Below, one piece after another: positions 8,116 through 16,368 of a stretch of 56,391 bases of DNA. Position 1 is the first letter of the stretch; each line of letters begins with the position of its first letter. The translations under genes were made by a program, and so were the position numbers. Under the pieces are notes generated by a model. It ran no database searches. It saw nothing but the letters and a program-made list of their open reading frames with translations, and was not told where the DNA came from. Source of the stretch: an uncultured Bacteroidales bacterium (GTDB lineage Bacteria; Bacteroidota; Bacteroidia; Bacteroidales; UBA932); assembly GCA_947302175.1 (NCBI GenBank), contig CAMYVB010000011.1, forward strand, positions 1 to 56,391. The letters run 5' to 3'.

Positions 8116-9699
8116 ATGAAAAAAACTTTTATGCTTTTGTCCCTGGTGGTTCTCGCCTTTTCGTGCGAGACTTCGGGGCCCTCCGTACCGGATTCCCGGA
8201 GGGTTGATATAAAAGGAATCTCTCACGACATGATCGAACTCGGAGAGCAGCTCCGGGACCCTTACTCAGTGGAAGTCATCAACGAGGCCCTTCAATCTCT
8301 CTATCCCACCCGCGCGTCCAGGACTGACGTGCGTCCGACGGATATGTATGTCCGCTTCCTTCCCAAGGATGAGGATGAACTTGCCGTTCTCGAGGGCTTG
8401 GGACTGGTCCTTATAGACCATCCTCTGGACAGGAGAATACTCAAGGAAGGGGATTATTACCACGACCCTTCGCTGCCTACAAATTCCATCACATGGCAGT
8501 ATGCCGTCGTCCAGACGGGTTTTGTTTTCCCCGACGGAATCCACTACGAAATCCTTGACGAGTGCTATATAGCGGAAAACGCTGCCACAAGGGCTTCCGA
8601 CGTAGATTGGGAAGCCGTGGAAAGGGAGGCTTACCGTCTGACCGGCAATCTGGACATGCTGCTTCCCGCGACAAGGGACGGCGAGCAGGCACAGTCTTTC
8701 GCTCCTTCAGGAAAGATATGCATTTCCGACCCAGACAGCAAGGATGGGCAGCCGGAAGGAGTGAAGGGAGTCGCAGTTAGCGTCAACTCTTTCGTGAAAT
8801 TCGCTTTCGCCTATACCGAAGAGGATGGCAGTTTCAAGATGACGAGGTCCTATTCGACCGACGTGCGTTATCGCTTGATATTCAAGAATAAGAAAGGATT
8901 TGGTATAGGAGTGAACATGTTCCTTGTGCCCGCGTCGGTTTCGACCCTCGGAGAGCATTCTCCCGAAGGCCTGGAAGTCGTGATTGACAGCGATTCGGAG
9001 CGCAAGCTCTTCAGCCGCTGCGTAGTGAACAATGCGGCATGGGACTACTACACCCGCTGCAAGGCGGAGGGCTCCAACGTGAGCGCACCGCCCGCCAATC
9101 TGAGGATGTGGATACTGCAATTCCTTCCGAGCGGCCTGAGCCCGATGCTGCATCAGGGCGCCGTGGTTGACAGCCCTCTCGTGAAAAACTACCTCGAGGA
9201 ATACACGGAGCTGATTAAGCTGTTCATGCCTGACGTTTTCCTCGGTCTAAGGGATAAATACGATTATGCGTCCATCTATGCCGCCACGCTCCACGCTCTC
9301 GCGCATTCCAGCCATTTCCTCAAAGTAGGAAGGGCCTGGTGGGAGAACTATCTGACCTTTGTCCTCAAGAGTGTAGTCGCCGATTTCGGGATTACCTACG
9401 GGGCCGGCACGGAGCAATATGCCGGCTACTGCGAAGTGGCCGAGATGTGGAGCTATTTCTTTGAAAACGTCATCTACAGGGAAAGGTACGGGGCTGACGC
9501 ACCCGTTGAAGGGACTACCCATTGGTTCTCGCCCCAGATACTGCTCTATCTCGAAGAAAGGGGCCTCGGTCCCAACAAGATATTCAGCGCCCTGGGAAGC
9601 GACGTCAAGAGTATAGAGGAATTCCGCACCCGCCTTTGCAATCTCTATCCCGAGCACCTCAGCCTGATCAACCAAGCTTTTGAAAGATATGAGAACTAA
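8116..9699 (+). CDS. Surface lipoprotein with a zincin-like motif
   Basis: 527 aa, not assigned to a family with confidence. A lipoprotein signal ends at Cys17 (VLAFSC). The middle (about residues 195-250, KICISDPDSKDGQ to SFKMTRSY) resembles a carboxypeptidase-regulatory-like beta domain. Residues 389-401 read AATLHALAHSSHF. This resembles an HExxH-containing helix (with H393, H397, H400) in which the catalytic Glu is replaced by Ala, so any protease activity is doubtful. The C-terminal third is helical and aromatic-rich. It is the first gene of a three-gene unit, overlapping the DUF3575 gene by 11 nt, and is probably exported to the outer membrane. Confidence 0.75.
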   Translation: MKKTFMLLSLVVLAFSCETSGPSVPDSRRVDIKGISHDMIELGEQLRDPYSVEVINEALQSLYPTRASRTDVRPTDMYVRFLPKDEDELAVLEGLGLVLIDHPLDRRILKEGDYYHDPSLPTNSITWQYAVVQTGFVFPDGIHYEILDECYIAENAATRASDVDWEAVEREAYRLTGNLDMLLPATRDGEQAQSFAPSGKICISDPDSKDGQPEGVKGVAVSVNSFVKFAFAYTEEDGSFKMTRSYSTDVRYRLIFKNKKGFGIGVNMFLVPASVSTLGEHSPEGLEVVIDSDSERKLFSRCVVNNAAWDYYTRCKAEGSNVSAPPANLRMWILQFLPSGLSPMLHQGAVVDSPLVKNYLEEYTELIKLFMPDVFLGLRDKYDYASIYAATLHALAHSSHFLKVGRAWWENYLTFVLKSVVADFGITYGAGTEQYAGYCEVAEMWSYFFENVIYRERYGADAPVEGTTHWFSPQILLYLEERGLGPNKIFSALGSDVKSIEEFRTRLCNLYPEHLSLINQAFERYEN

Positions 9700-10264
9700 A
9701 TTACTCCTTGCGCTTGCGCTCTGTCTTGCGCTCAAAACGGCCATGCCCATTGATGGGATGGCGCAGAACGTGGCACTGTCCACCAATCTTGCCGGTCTTG
9801 CAAACTTCGGGACCATGAATCTCGAGGCCTCGATGTCGGTTGCGCGGCACTGGACCGTCAATGCCGGAGTGCGTTACAATCCATTCTCCTTCGGCGGAGG
9901 AGAAGACGGCAACGGAGGCAGGCAGTACCGGCAGCGGAGCGTAAACGCAGGAGCGAGATACTGGCCCTGGCACATCTACTCCGGTTGGTGGGCTGCCGCC
10001 AAGGCACAGTATCAGGAATACAATACCGGCGGCTTTTATTCCCCCGAGACGAGGGAGGGTGATCGCTACGGCGCAGGCCTGTCCCTTGGTTACAGCCACA
10101 TGCTTGGTACCCATTTCAATGTGGAGATAGGTGCCGGCCTCTGGGGAGGCATGGATAATTACGTGCTTTACTCCTGCCCCACCTGCGGGCGTATCCTCGA
10201 CAGGGGGAATGCGACTTTCGTCATGCTGAACGAAGTGCTTCTGTCGCTGAGCTACATTTTTTGA
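9689..10264 (+). CDS. DUF3575 family protein
   Basis: 191 aa with a signal peptide (about residues 1-26, ending GMAQ). The repeated aromatic strands, RYWPWHIYSGWWAAAKAQYQ, the ETREGDRYGAGLSLGYSHML block and the CPTCG motif near the end identify DUF3575, a small predicted outer-membrane barrel family of Bacteroidetes that is often encoded with fimbrial (FimB/Mfa2-type) genes. The ATG at 9689 overlaps the upstream gene; the next gene starts immediately after the stop. Confidence 0.88.
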   Translation: MRTKLLLALALCLALKTAMPIDGMAQNVALSTNLAGLANFGTMNLEASMSVARHWTVNAGVRYNPFSFGGGEDGNGGRQYRQRSVNAGARYWPWHIYSGWWAAAKAQYQEYNTGGFYSPETREGDRYGAGLSLGYSHMLGTHFNVEIGAGLWGGMDNYVLYSCPTCGRILDRGNATFVMLNEVLLSLSYIF

Positions 10265-11071
10265 ATGGTGTGTTTGTTTACCATAGTTTTTGATTTAGGT
10301 TTTTTGCGCCGCCCTTGTCGGCTTCTTGCAGCTATGGCGGCGCTTTTTTTCCTTGCGTCCTCCTGCTCCGTAAGGGAGGACAGGAGAGGTTGTCCCTGCA
10401 TCCTGGTGCTGGATATGGGAGAAGAAACTGAGTTGCTATGGGTAATATCGTCAGCAGAGGAGCTGTCGCACGGACGCATTACAGCCGGGGAAGAGAGCGC
10501 AGAGGTGGAGATTGAGGCTCCGAGGGGGCCTTTCACTTTGCAACTTGTCGCCAACGGCAATGGCCTTTTTGTCCCCGGAGAGGGTATAATGCTGCCTGAG
10601 GGAAGTGATTTTCCTCCCCTGATGGTGCAAAGTGAAAGCATTGATGCGACCGCTTGTGAGGAGGTAGAAGCGGAGGTGTCGCTCCATAAGCGCCATGCCG
10701 TGCTGGAAATAAAGTTCTCAGGGGTTAATCTGCAGGAATGCGAGGCGGTCTTGGAAAGCCCGTGGGCCGGTCTTGACGACCTCTTCCAGCCCCTTGAAGG
10801 AGATTTCAGAGTGAGTCTAAGCCCTTCGGAGGATGGAATCTGCCGCTCAGTCCTGCCCCCGCAGGGAGACAGTTCGTTAAGGCTCCTTGTCTTCAAGGGG
10901 TCGGAGTTGCTGGGGTCTTTCCCCCTGGGAAGGCATCTTGCCGATGCGGGTTACGACTGGGATGCTACCGATCTGGAGGACATTGTGCTGAAGGTGGAGT
11001 TCCTTGAAGGAGCGATAAGTTTCAACATGGAGCAGTGGGGTCGCATATTCCTTTTCAATTTTGTGTATTAG
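10265..11071 (+). CDS. FimB/Mfa2-like fimbrial lipoprotein
   Basis: 268 aa. A hydrophobic leader ends in LASSC (Cys34), followed by SVREDRRGCPCILVLDM. Similar leaders are typical of FimB/Mfa2 anchor proteins found beside DUF3575 genes. The rest is beta-rich with alternating LEIKFSGV-type strands. Members anchor or limit the length of short fimbriae. No structural fimbrillin gene is seen in the window, so a role in pilus assembly is inferred only from family and neighbour. An ATG at 10334 is an alternative start that would give a shorter signal peptide. Last gene of the unit; no terminator hairpin follows before tRNA-Leu. Confidence 0.6.
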   Translation: MVCLFTIVFDLGFLRRPCRLLAAMAALFFLASSCSVREDRRGCPCILVLDMGEETELLWVISSAEELSHGRITAGEESAEVEIEAPRGPFTLQLVANGNGLFVPGEGIMLPEGSDFPPLMVQSESIDATACEEVEAEVSLHKRHAVLEIKFSGVNLQECEAVLESPWAGLDDLFQPLEGDFRVSLSPSEDGICRSVLPPQGDSSLRLLVFKGSELLGSFPLGRHLADAGYDWDATDLEDIVLKVEFLEGAISFNMEQWGRIFLFNFVY

Positions 11072-11075
11072 GATG

Positions 11076-11105
11076 TTGCCGTATTAAAAAACTTTACTAT
11101 CTTTG
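11076..11105 (+). promoter_or_regulatory. Promoter of tRNA-Leu
   Basis: TTG (11076-11078), 19 bp, TATCTTTG (11098-11105): an exact Bacteroidetes promoter. The mature tRNA begins 12 nt after the box. Confidence 0.85.
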
Positions 11106-11116
11106 CAGTCCCTGAA

Positions 11117-11199
11117 GCGCGGGTGGCGGAATGGTAGACGCGCTAGTTTCAGGAGCTAGTGCTGTAAAAGGCGTGTGAGTTCGAGTCTCATCCCGCGCA
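11117..11199 (+). tRNA. tRNA-Leu (CAG)
   Basis: Acceptor GCGCGGG (11117-11123) pairs with CCCGCGC (11192-11198). The anticodon loop TTCAGGA has CAG at 11150-11152. A long variable arm, typical of class II tRNA-Leu, and a T arm with GTTCGAGTC are present. The discriminator is A and CCA is not encoded. Confidence 0.95.
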
Positions 11200-11200
11200 C

Positions 11201-11232
11201 AAGAGGAGGCGAAGAGTCGCCTCCTCTTTTTT
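11201..11232 (+). terminator. Terminator after tRNA-Leu
   Basis: A 12-bp perfect stem, AAGAGGAGGCGA (11201-11212) with TCGCCTCCTCTT (11217-11228), loop AGAG, then TTTT. It separates tRNA-Leu from typA. Confidence 0.92.
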
Positions 11233-11255
11233 GGAAAATTATTTATTGCACAACG

Positions 11256-13067
11256 ATGCAGGAAATCAGAAATATCGCCATCATCGCCCACGTCGACCAC
11301 GGTAAGACCACCCTCGTGGACCGCATGATCTATCAGGCCAATCTCGTCCGCCAGCCCGAAAATCTGGGCGAGCTCATCCTCGACAACAACGACCTCGAGC
11401 GCGAGAGGGGCATCACCATCCTTGCCAAGAACGTCTCGGTGACGTATAAGGGCGTTAAAATCAATATTATCGATACTCCCGGCCATAGTGATTTCGGCGG
11501 CGAGGTGGAGCGCGTGCTCAACATGGCGGACGGCGTCCTGCTGCTCGTCGATGCTTTCGAAGGCTGCATGCCCCAGACCCGCTTCGTCCTCCAGAAGGCC
11601 ATCCAGATGGGCAAAAAGCCCATAGTGGTCATCAACAAGGTCGATAAGCTGAATTGCCGTCCCGACGAAGTGCAGGAGGAGGTCTTCGACCTGATGTTCA
11701 ATCTCGACGCCAACGAGGACCAGCTCGATTTCAAGACCATCTACGGCAGCGCCAAGCAGGGCTGGATGTCCACGGACTGGCAGGCTCCCACCCACGACAT
11801 TACCCCTCTGCTCGACGCCATACTCGAGGAAATACCCGCTCCCGAGCAGGTGGAGGGCACGCCCCAGATGCTGATTTCCTCCCTGGAATATTCTCCCTAC
11901 GTGGGCCGTATCGCAGTGGGACGCATCACCAGGGGTTCTCTTCGTTCCGGCATGAATGTTTCGCTCTGCAAGCGCTACGACGTTATCCAGAAGTCCAAGG
12001 TCAAGCAGCTCATGGTATTCGAAGGCCTGGGCAAGAAGAATGTCGATGTGGCCGAATGCGGCGATATATGCGCAGTCGTCGGTGTGGACGGTTTCGAAAT
12101 TGGCGACACCATCGCTGATTTTGAGAATCCCGAGGCTCTCCCTCCCATCGCGGTCGATGAGCCCACGATGAGCATGCTCTTTACGATCAACAATTCCCCT
12201 TTCTTCGGCAAGGACGGTAAGTATGTGACTTCCAGGCACCTCAAGGAAAGGCTCGAAAAGGAGCTCGAGAAGAATCTCGCCCTGAGGGTCAAGCCCGGCC
12301 AGACCGCAGATTCCTTCGTCGTGTACGGAAGGGGAGTGCTGCACCTGTCAGTCCTTATCGAGACCATGCGCCGCGAGGGCTTCGAGCTCCAGGTCGGCCA
12401 GCCCAAGGTTCTCGACAAGACCATAGGCGGCCAGAGGTGCGAACCTATTGAGGACCTCTCCATCGAGGTGCCCGAGGAGTTCGTCGGTGCTGCCATAGAG
12501 ATAGCCACCCGCCGCAAGGGCGCCCTCGTGAGGATGGAGCCCAGAGGCGACCGCACCCTTCTCGAGTTTGAAATCCCCACCAGGGGTCTCATGGGCCTGA
12601 GGAGCAACCTCCTTACCGCCACCCAGGGCGAGGCAGTCGTTGCCCACCGCTTCAAGGAGTATCAGCCTTTTAAGGGCGAAATCGAGCGCCGCAACAACGG
12701 TTCCCTCGTTTCCCTCGAGACCGGCGAGGCAATTGCCTATTCCATGAACAAGCTCCTCGACCGCGGACGCTTCTTCGTCGAGCCCGGTGAGCCCATATAC
12801 GGCGGCCAGGTGGTCGGCGAGCACACCCGCGAGCGCGACCTCAATATCAACATTTGCAAGACCAAGAAGCTCACCAACGTCCGCGCTTCCGGCTCTGACG
12901 AGAAGGTGATACTTCCTCCGGCCATAAAATTCTCCCTAGAGGAGGCCCTGGAGTACATACGCGAGGATGAACTCGTGGAGGTGACCCCCCACGCAATGCG
13001 CCTTCGCAAAATCCTTCTCGACCCTCTGGCGCGCAAGCGTGCGGGCGATAACAGCGAGGATGAATAA
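11256..13067 (+). CDS. typA: Ribosome-associated GTPase TypA/BipA
   Basis: 603 aa. Translational GTPase related to EF-G that acts in ribosome assembly and stress adaptation. The G1 motif AHVDHGKTT is at residues 11-19. RERGITI (switch I), DTPGHSDF (G3) and NKVD (G4) follow, then domains II, III, V and the BipA-specific C-terminal domain. The ATG at 11256 is chosen because the conserved start MQEIRNIAIIAHVDHG begins there. An upstream in-frame start would lie inside tRNA-Leu. It is flanked by a terminator upstream and a new promoter downstream, so it appears monocistronic. Confidence 0.97.
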   Translation: MQEIRNIAIIAHVDHGKTTLVDRMIYQANLVRQPENLGELILDNNDLERERGITILAKNVSVTYKGVKINIIDTPGHSDFGGEVERVLNMADGVLLLVDAFEGCMPQTRFVLQKAIQMGKKPIVVINKVDKLNCRPDEVQEEVFDLMFNLDANEDQLDFKTIYGSAKQGWMSTDWQAPTHDITPLLDAILEEIPAPEQVEGTPQMLISSLEYSPYVGRIAVGRITRGSLRSGMNVSLCKRYDVIQKSKVKQLMVFEGLGKKNVDVAECGDICAVVGVDGFEIGDTIADFENPEALPPIAVDEPTMSMLFTINNSPFFGKDGKYVTSRHLKERLEKELEKNLALRVKPGQTADSFVVYGRGVLHLSVLIETMRREGFELQVGQPKVLDKTIGGQRCEPIEDLSIEVPEEFVGAAIEIATRRKGALVRMEPRGDRTLLEFEIPTRGLMGLRSNLLTATQGEAVVAHRFKEYQPFKGEIERRNNGSLVSLETGEAIAYSMNKLLDRGRFFVEPGEPIYGGQVVGEHTRERDLNINICKTKKLTNVRASGSDEKVILPPAIKFSLEEALEYIREDELVEVTPHAMRLRKILLDPLARKRAGDNSEDE

Positions 13068-13070
13068 TTA

Positions 13071-13102
13071 TTTGTTTTTTGATAAAACAATTTTTATCTT
13101 TG
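13071..13102 (+). promoter_or_regulatory. Promoter of the DUF177-rpmF unit
   Basis: TTTG (13071-13074), 20 bp, TATCTTTG (13095-13102). The start codon follows 28 nt after the box. Confidence 0.85.
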
Positions 13103-13130
13103 CACCCCTTGAATCTGTTTCGGAGCTGAG

Positions 13131-13646
13131 ATGAATGAAGATTTTGCGATAGTCCCGGGAGGATTGAAGAGCGGCGTCCAGTCGTTTGAGTGGCACGCTG
13201 ACAAAAAGTTCTTTAGAGATTTTGAAAATTCCGGCATCCCGGACGCCGGGCTCGATATCCGCGCCGAAGTGCTGAAATCGGGAGCGCTGCTCAAGATAGA
13301 CGGCGCTATAAAGGGTAAGGTAGTGACGCTGTGCGACCGTTGCCTCGGCCCTCTCGAGATTCCAGTTTCGGTCGGTATCGCCCTGGATGTGGCCTTCGGG
13401 GGAGCGAAAGTTCCTTCGGTGGAAGGCCGGGAGCTCATCGAGCTGGGTGAGGGCGAGGATACCCTCGATTTTGCCCAGGTAGTCTATGACTATGTGATGA
13501 CTTCGCTACCCATCGTGCGGACCCATCCTGAGGGCGAGTGCGATCCGGAAGTGGTAAAGTACCTTTCACAGACCGGAGAGGACACTCCCGAAAGTTCTCC
13601 GGAGAGTCCTTTCAAATCTCTCAAGACTTTGCTTGATAAAAAATGA
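13131..13646 (+). CDS. DUF177 (YceD) family protein
   Basis: 171 aa. The CxxC pair in VTLCDRCLGPL (Cys68, Cys71) and the acidic LIELGEGEDTLDFAQVVYDY region are those of the DUF177/YceD family. The gene precedes rpmF here, as in most bacteria. The family is linked to 23S rRNA processing, but its exact action is not settled. The C-terminus is acidic and Ser/Pro rich. It is 20 bp upstream of rpmF. Confidence 0.9.
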   Translation: MNEDFAIVPGGLKSGVQSFEWHADKKFFRDFENSGIPDAGLDIRAEVLKSGALLKIDGAIKGKVVTLCDRCLGPLEIPVSVGIALDVAFGGAKVPSVEGRELIELGEGEDTLDFAQVVYDYVMTSLPIVRTHPEGECDPEVVKYLSQTGEDTPESSPESPFKSLKTLLDKK

Positions 13647-13666
13647 TAATATTAAAATAGAACAAA

Positions 13667-13849
13667 ATGGCACATCCTAAACACAAACTCTCCAAGCAGA
13701 GAAGGGACAAGAGGCGCACCCACGATTTCGCCCCCGTTCCCACCCTCGCGACCTGCCCCAACTGTGGTGCTACCGTCATTTACCACAGGGTATGCCCCGA
13801 GTGCGGTTACTATCGTGGCCGTCAGATCATCGAGAAGAGCGCCGAGTAA
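13667..13849 (+). CDS. rpmF: 50S ribosomal protein bL32
   Basis: 60 aa. MAHPKHKLSKQRRDKRRTHD is the bL32 start. Four cysteines (Cys30, Cys33, Cys43, Cys46; CPNC and CPEC) form a zinc ribbon, so this is the zinc-binding form, in contrast to the zinc-free bL33 at the left end. Downstream is tRNA-Arg with no terminator in between, so the two may be co-transcribed. Confidence 0.97.
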   Translation: MAHPKHKLSKQRRDKRRTHDFAPVPTLATCPNCGATVIYHRVCPECGYYRGRQIIEKSAE

Positions 13850-13873
13850 TCGTCGGTTCTTCTTCGTTTTGAT

Positions 13874-13945
13874 GGCTCCCTAGTTCAACGGATAGAATGG
13901 AGGTTTCCTAAACCTTAGATAGTGGTTCGATTCCACTGGGAGCTA
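13874..13945 (+). tRNA. tRNA-Arg (CCT)
   Basis: Acceptor GGCTCCC (13874-13880) pairs with GGGAGCT (13938-13944). The anticodon loop TTCCTAA has CCT at 13907-13909, and the T arm has GGTTCGATTCC. Discriminator A; CCA is not encoded. It starts 24 bp after the rpmF stop. Confidence 0.93.
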
Positions 13946-13986
13946 CGAAAAAGAGCTTGCTACTACCTGGCAAGCTCTTTTTCGTT
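13946..13986. terminator. Bidirectional terminator between tRNA-Arg and pldA
   Basis: A 15-bp stem, CGAAAAAGAGCTTGC (13946-13960) with GCAAGCTCTTTTTCG (13970-13984). The U-rich arm on each strand lets it end both the rpmF-tRNA transcript and the leftward pldA transcript. Confidence 0.9.
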
Positions 13987-13995
13987 ATTCCATTA

Positions 13996-14808
13996 TTACA
14001 AATAGAGTTTTTGGGAGAGGAGGCGGGGCTGGACGGCGATGCCGAAGCGGAGCATGTGCTTGAGGAAGACGTCCTCGCTGGCGCAGTCGAGCTGGTTTTC
14101 GTCGTAGCCGTAGTGGTAGCGGGCTACAAGATAAAGCCATTCGGCCCGGCGTGAAGGGTTCCAGGCTAACTCGGCGTTGCAATTAAGGGGAATATCGCAG
14201 CCAATCAGGGGAGTGACCGAGGCTGATGCCTGGAAACGGCGGTCAGAGCTGTGGTAGCACAGGCCGAAATTGACATAACCCAGGTAGCGGTACATCTCGA
14301 AAGAGGTGTAGTTGCCTATGGAGCCCACGCCGAAACGGACGGTTGCCTGGGCGGTGAAGTTGGCGCCGAAGCGGTGGGTATAGGTGCCGAAAATATAGTT
14401 CACACTGCGCGATTCCTTGGAGTCTAGGCCGTTGCTGCGGTGCTCCCAGCCGAAAAGTATGTCTGACTTGACGCCGTACTTATCCTTGGTGAAAGGATGA
14501 TGGACGTAAACGCCGGGATTGTAGATATGGCTCCTGAAGGGGTTGGAAGGGCGATAAACGTCCCAGACGGAGAGCTGGGTGTAGCCGATGAAGGCGTCCC
14601 ATTCCTTGCCGCGCATGTCCTGGAGGAGGTTGAAGCGGACGCTTATCTGGTAGGCGACGTCGTTGGTGTTCCAGTCGGGCTTGGCGTTCAGGGGGATGCC
14701 CGTTACGGCGTAGTTTTCCCTGAAGATGCTAAGCATGGGCTCGCGCGCCGCTAAGTGCAGCGACGGGGCTGCAAGCATGCAGAGAAGTATGATGATTGTC
14801 TTTTTCAT
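13996..14808 (-). CDS. pldA: Outer-membrane phospholipase A
   Basis: 270 aa, signal peptide of about 22 residues (MKKTIIILLC start). It matches OMPLA: GYTQLSVWDVYRPSNPF, then WEHRSNG with catalytic His123 and Ser125, and Asn137 in SRSVNYIF. His and Ser two apart and Asn twelve further on match the E. coli triad. OMPLA is an outer-membrane barrel that removes mislocalised phospholipids from the outer leaflet. The start at 14808 is chosen for the signal peptide. A perfect promoter ends 8 nt upstream, predicting an almost leaderless mRNA. Divergent from the 14907 operon. Confidence 0.92.
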   Translation of the reverse strand: MKKTIIILLCMLAAPSLHLAAREPMLSIFRENYAVTGIPLNAKPDWNTNDVAYQISVRFNLLQDMRGKEWDAFIGYTQLSVWDVYRPSNPFRSHIYNPGVYVHHPFTKDKYGVKSDILFGWEHRSNGLDSKESRSVNYIFGTYTHRFGANFTAQATVRFGVGSIGNYTSFEMYRYLGYVNFGLCYHSSDRRFQASASVTPLIGCDIPLNCNAELAWNPSRRAEWLYLVARYHYGYDENQLDCASEDVFLKHMLRFGIAVQPRLLSQKLYL

Positions 14809-14816
14809 CGGGCTGT

Positions 14817-14848
14817 CAAAGGTACTCACTTTTTTGCGTTTGAGCAAA
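14817..14848 (-). promoter_or_regulatory. Promoter of pldA
   Basis: Read leftward: TTTG (14848-14845), 20 bp, TACCTTTG (14824-14817). Only 8 nt separate the box from the pldA ATG. Confidence 0.8.
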
Positions 14849-14867
14849 CTTAGAACGGCCCTTCTAA

Positions 14868-14897
14868 TTGCAGAATCGGCCATTATTTCTATATTTG
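14868..14897 (+). promoter_or_regulatory. Promoter of the 14907 operon
   Basis: TTG (14868-14870), 19 bp, TATATTTG (14890-14897). Only 9 nt separate the box from the ATG at 14907. Confidence 0.8.
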
Positions 14898-14906
14898 TAT
14901 TTTGCA

Positions 14907-16361
14907 ATGAAGGAGAATAGGATACATAGTTTGCTCATCGCCCTGATGCTCATCCTGGCGTCGGTCAGCGGTTTTGTTTCCTGCTCCGGCAGGCAAGGAG
15001 CGAAGGGCTCAGTGTCCAGGCCTCCTATGCTCATGGGGGTCGTTCCTCCGGATGCAGCCGCGGTTTTCTCGTGGCACGACATGCGCAAGGGTTTCGATTA
15101 TCTTTGCGACAACGGGCAGCCGCTCCGTGCCCTCAGCGGGCCGAATGCGGCTTTCAGGCGCCTGATTTCCTGCGCCGCCGATTCCCTGCCGCTCAAGAAT
15201 GCGCCCATGGCCCTTTCTGTCCATTATTCCGGCTCCTTCACTCCCGTGCTCCTGCTTCAGGGCTCGCATGAGCGGGACACCGGTGCGCTCGAGCGCTCGC
15301 TTGAGCCTTTCGCCAAGTCGCTGGGCCTTTGCTATTCATCGGTGCCCTCAGGCGGGCGCAACGTTCTTTTGGTTTCGCCTTCCCGGACTTTGCTTATGTC
15401 TGCGGAAAGGAACCTTGAGTACGGTTACTCGGTGCTGTCGGACGATTCCTTTGCCGCTCTTGCTTCGTCATTCGGGCAGGGCGATGCGCTTTTCCTTAAC
15501 CACAAGTACGCCGGCAGGTTCGCGGGCGCGGTCTTCTCCAGGCCCGATAAGAATAGGATTTCGGCCATACGCAAGGCCTCCGACTGGACTGCGCTTTCGC
15601 TCAAGGCCGTGGACGGCGTTCGCGAAGGGGCGTTTGCCTGCCAGGACGATCCCCGTTATCTTGTCAATTTCCTTAAGTCCGCCACCGCTTTCGACCCTCA
15701 GCTGCCAAAGGTTCTGCCTGTCAGCAGCTTTTATGCAAGGTCGGTGGGAGTGGCGCCTTACGAAGAGTATTTGTCTTCGAAGCGCTCATATCTCGATGCC
15801 AACCATGCGCTGAAGCGCTTTGAAGCCCGCTGCGACACTATTGCGCGCCGCGACTCGGTCATCGCTGATCCCGTGACCATACTTAGGGAGTCCGGCATCG
15901 TGGAGGCGGCAACTGTCAGCGGCCGCTTCCCCTCATTAGACAACCTGTGGACAGTCGCGCTGCTCAGACTCCCGCCCAAGCGCAACTATGCCGACAATTA
16001 CAGCACTTCATCCGAGTTCCTCTCCCTCCTTTTCGGCGAGGATTTTGCCATGAAAGGGCAGTTGCAGCGCTCAAGGGAAGGGGAGTGGCTCGTAATTGGG
16101 ACAGCCGAATCGCTTCAGGCATATACGGACGCTCTTTCAGAGGGAGTCGCGGCAGATCTTCCCTTCGCCTCAAGCGCTTTCAAGAAAGTCTCTTCGCTCG
16201 TGTGGTTTTCCGCTTCTGACGCCCTGTCGCTGAAGCGCAAGGCCCTGAGCGGCGAGTTTGCAAAATACCTTAAGTCCGCTCCAGATGCTCCCAGGTGCTA
16301 TTTCGCAGTCGTGAGGGGCAGCGGCTTCAAGCTTTACCAAATTGATAATCCTGCAGAATAA
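14907..16361 (+). CDS. Unidentified lipoprotein
   Basis: 484 aa, not recognised as a named family. A signal with a lipobox-like GFVSC (Cys26) suggests a lipoprotein. Short motifs such as MGVVPPDAAAVFSWHDM and SDWTALSLKAV recall periplasmic proteins of the DUF3352 type, but the match is weak. The rest has a mixed alpha/beta composition without membrane spans. It leads a seven-gene operon and is 7 bp from the acyl-CoA ligase gene. The ATG at 14907 gives a lipoprotein signal; an upstream ATG at 14868 would overlap the promoter. Confidence 0.75.
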   Translation: MKENRIHSLLIALMLILASVSGFVSCSGRQGAKGSVSRPPMLMGVVPPDAAAVFSWHDMRKGFDYLCDNGQPLRALSGPNAAFRRLISCAADSLPLKNAPMALSVHYSGSFTPVLLLQGSHERDTGALERSLEPFAKSLGLCYSSVPSGGRNVLLVSPSRTLLMSAERNLEYGYSVLSDDSFAALASSFGQGDALFLNHKYAGRFAGAVFSRPDKNRISAIRKASDWTALSLKAVDGVREGAFACQDDPRYLVNFLKSATAFDPQLPKVLPVSSFYARSVGVAPYEEYLSSKRSYLDANHALKRFEARCDTIARRDSVIADPVTILRESGIVEAATVSGRFPSLDNLWTVALLRLPPKRNYADNYSTSSEFLSLLFGEDFAMKGQLQRSREGEWLVIGTAESLQAYTDALSEGVAADLPFASSAFKKVSSLVWFSASDALSLKRKALSGEFAKYLKSAPDAPRCYFAVVRGSGFKLYQIDNPAE

Positions 16362-16368
16362 CGACAAT

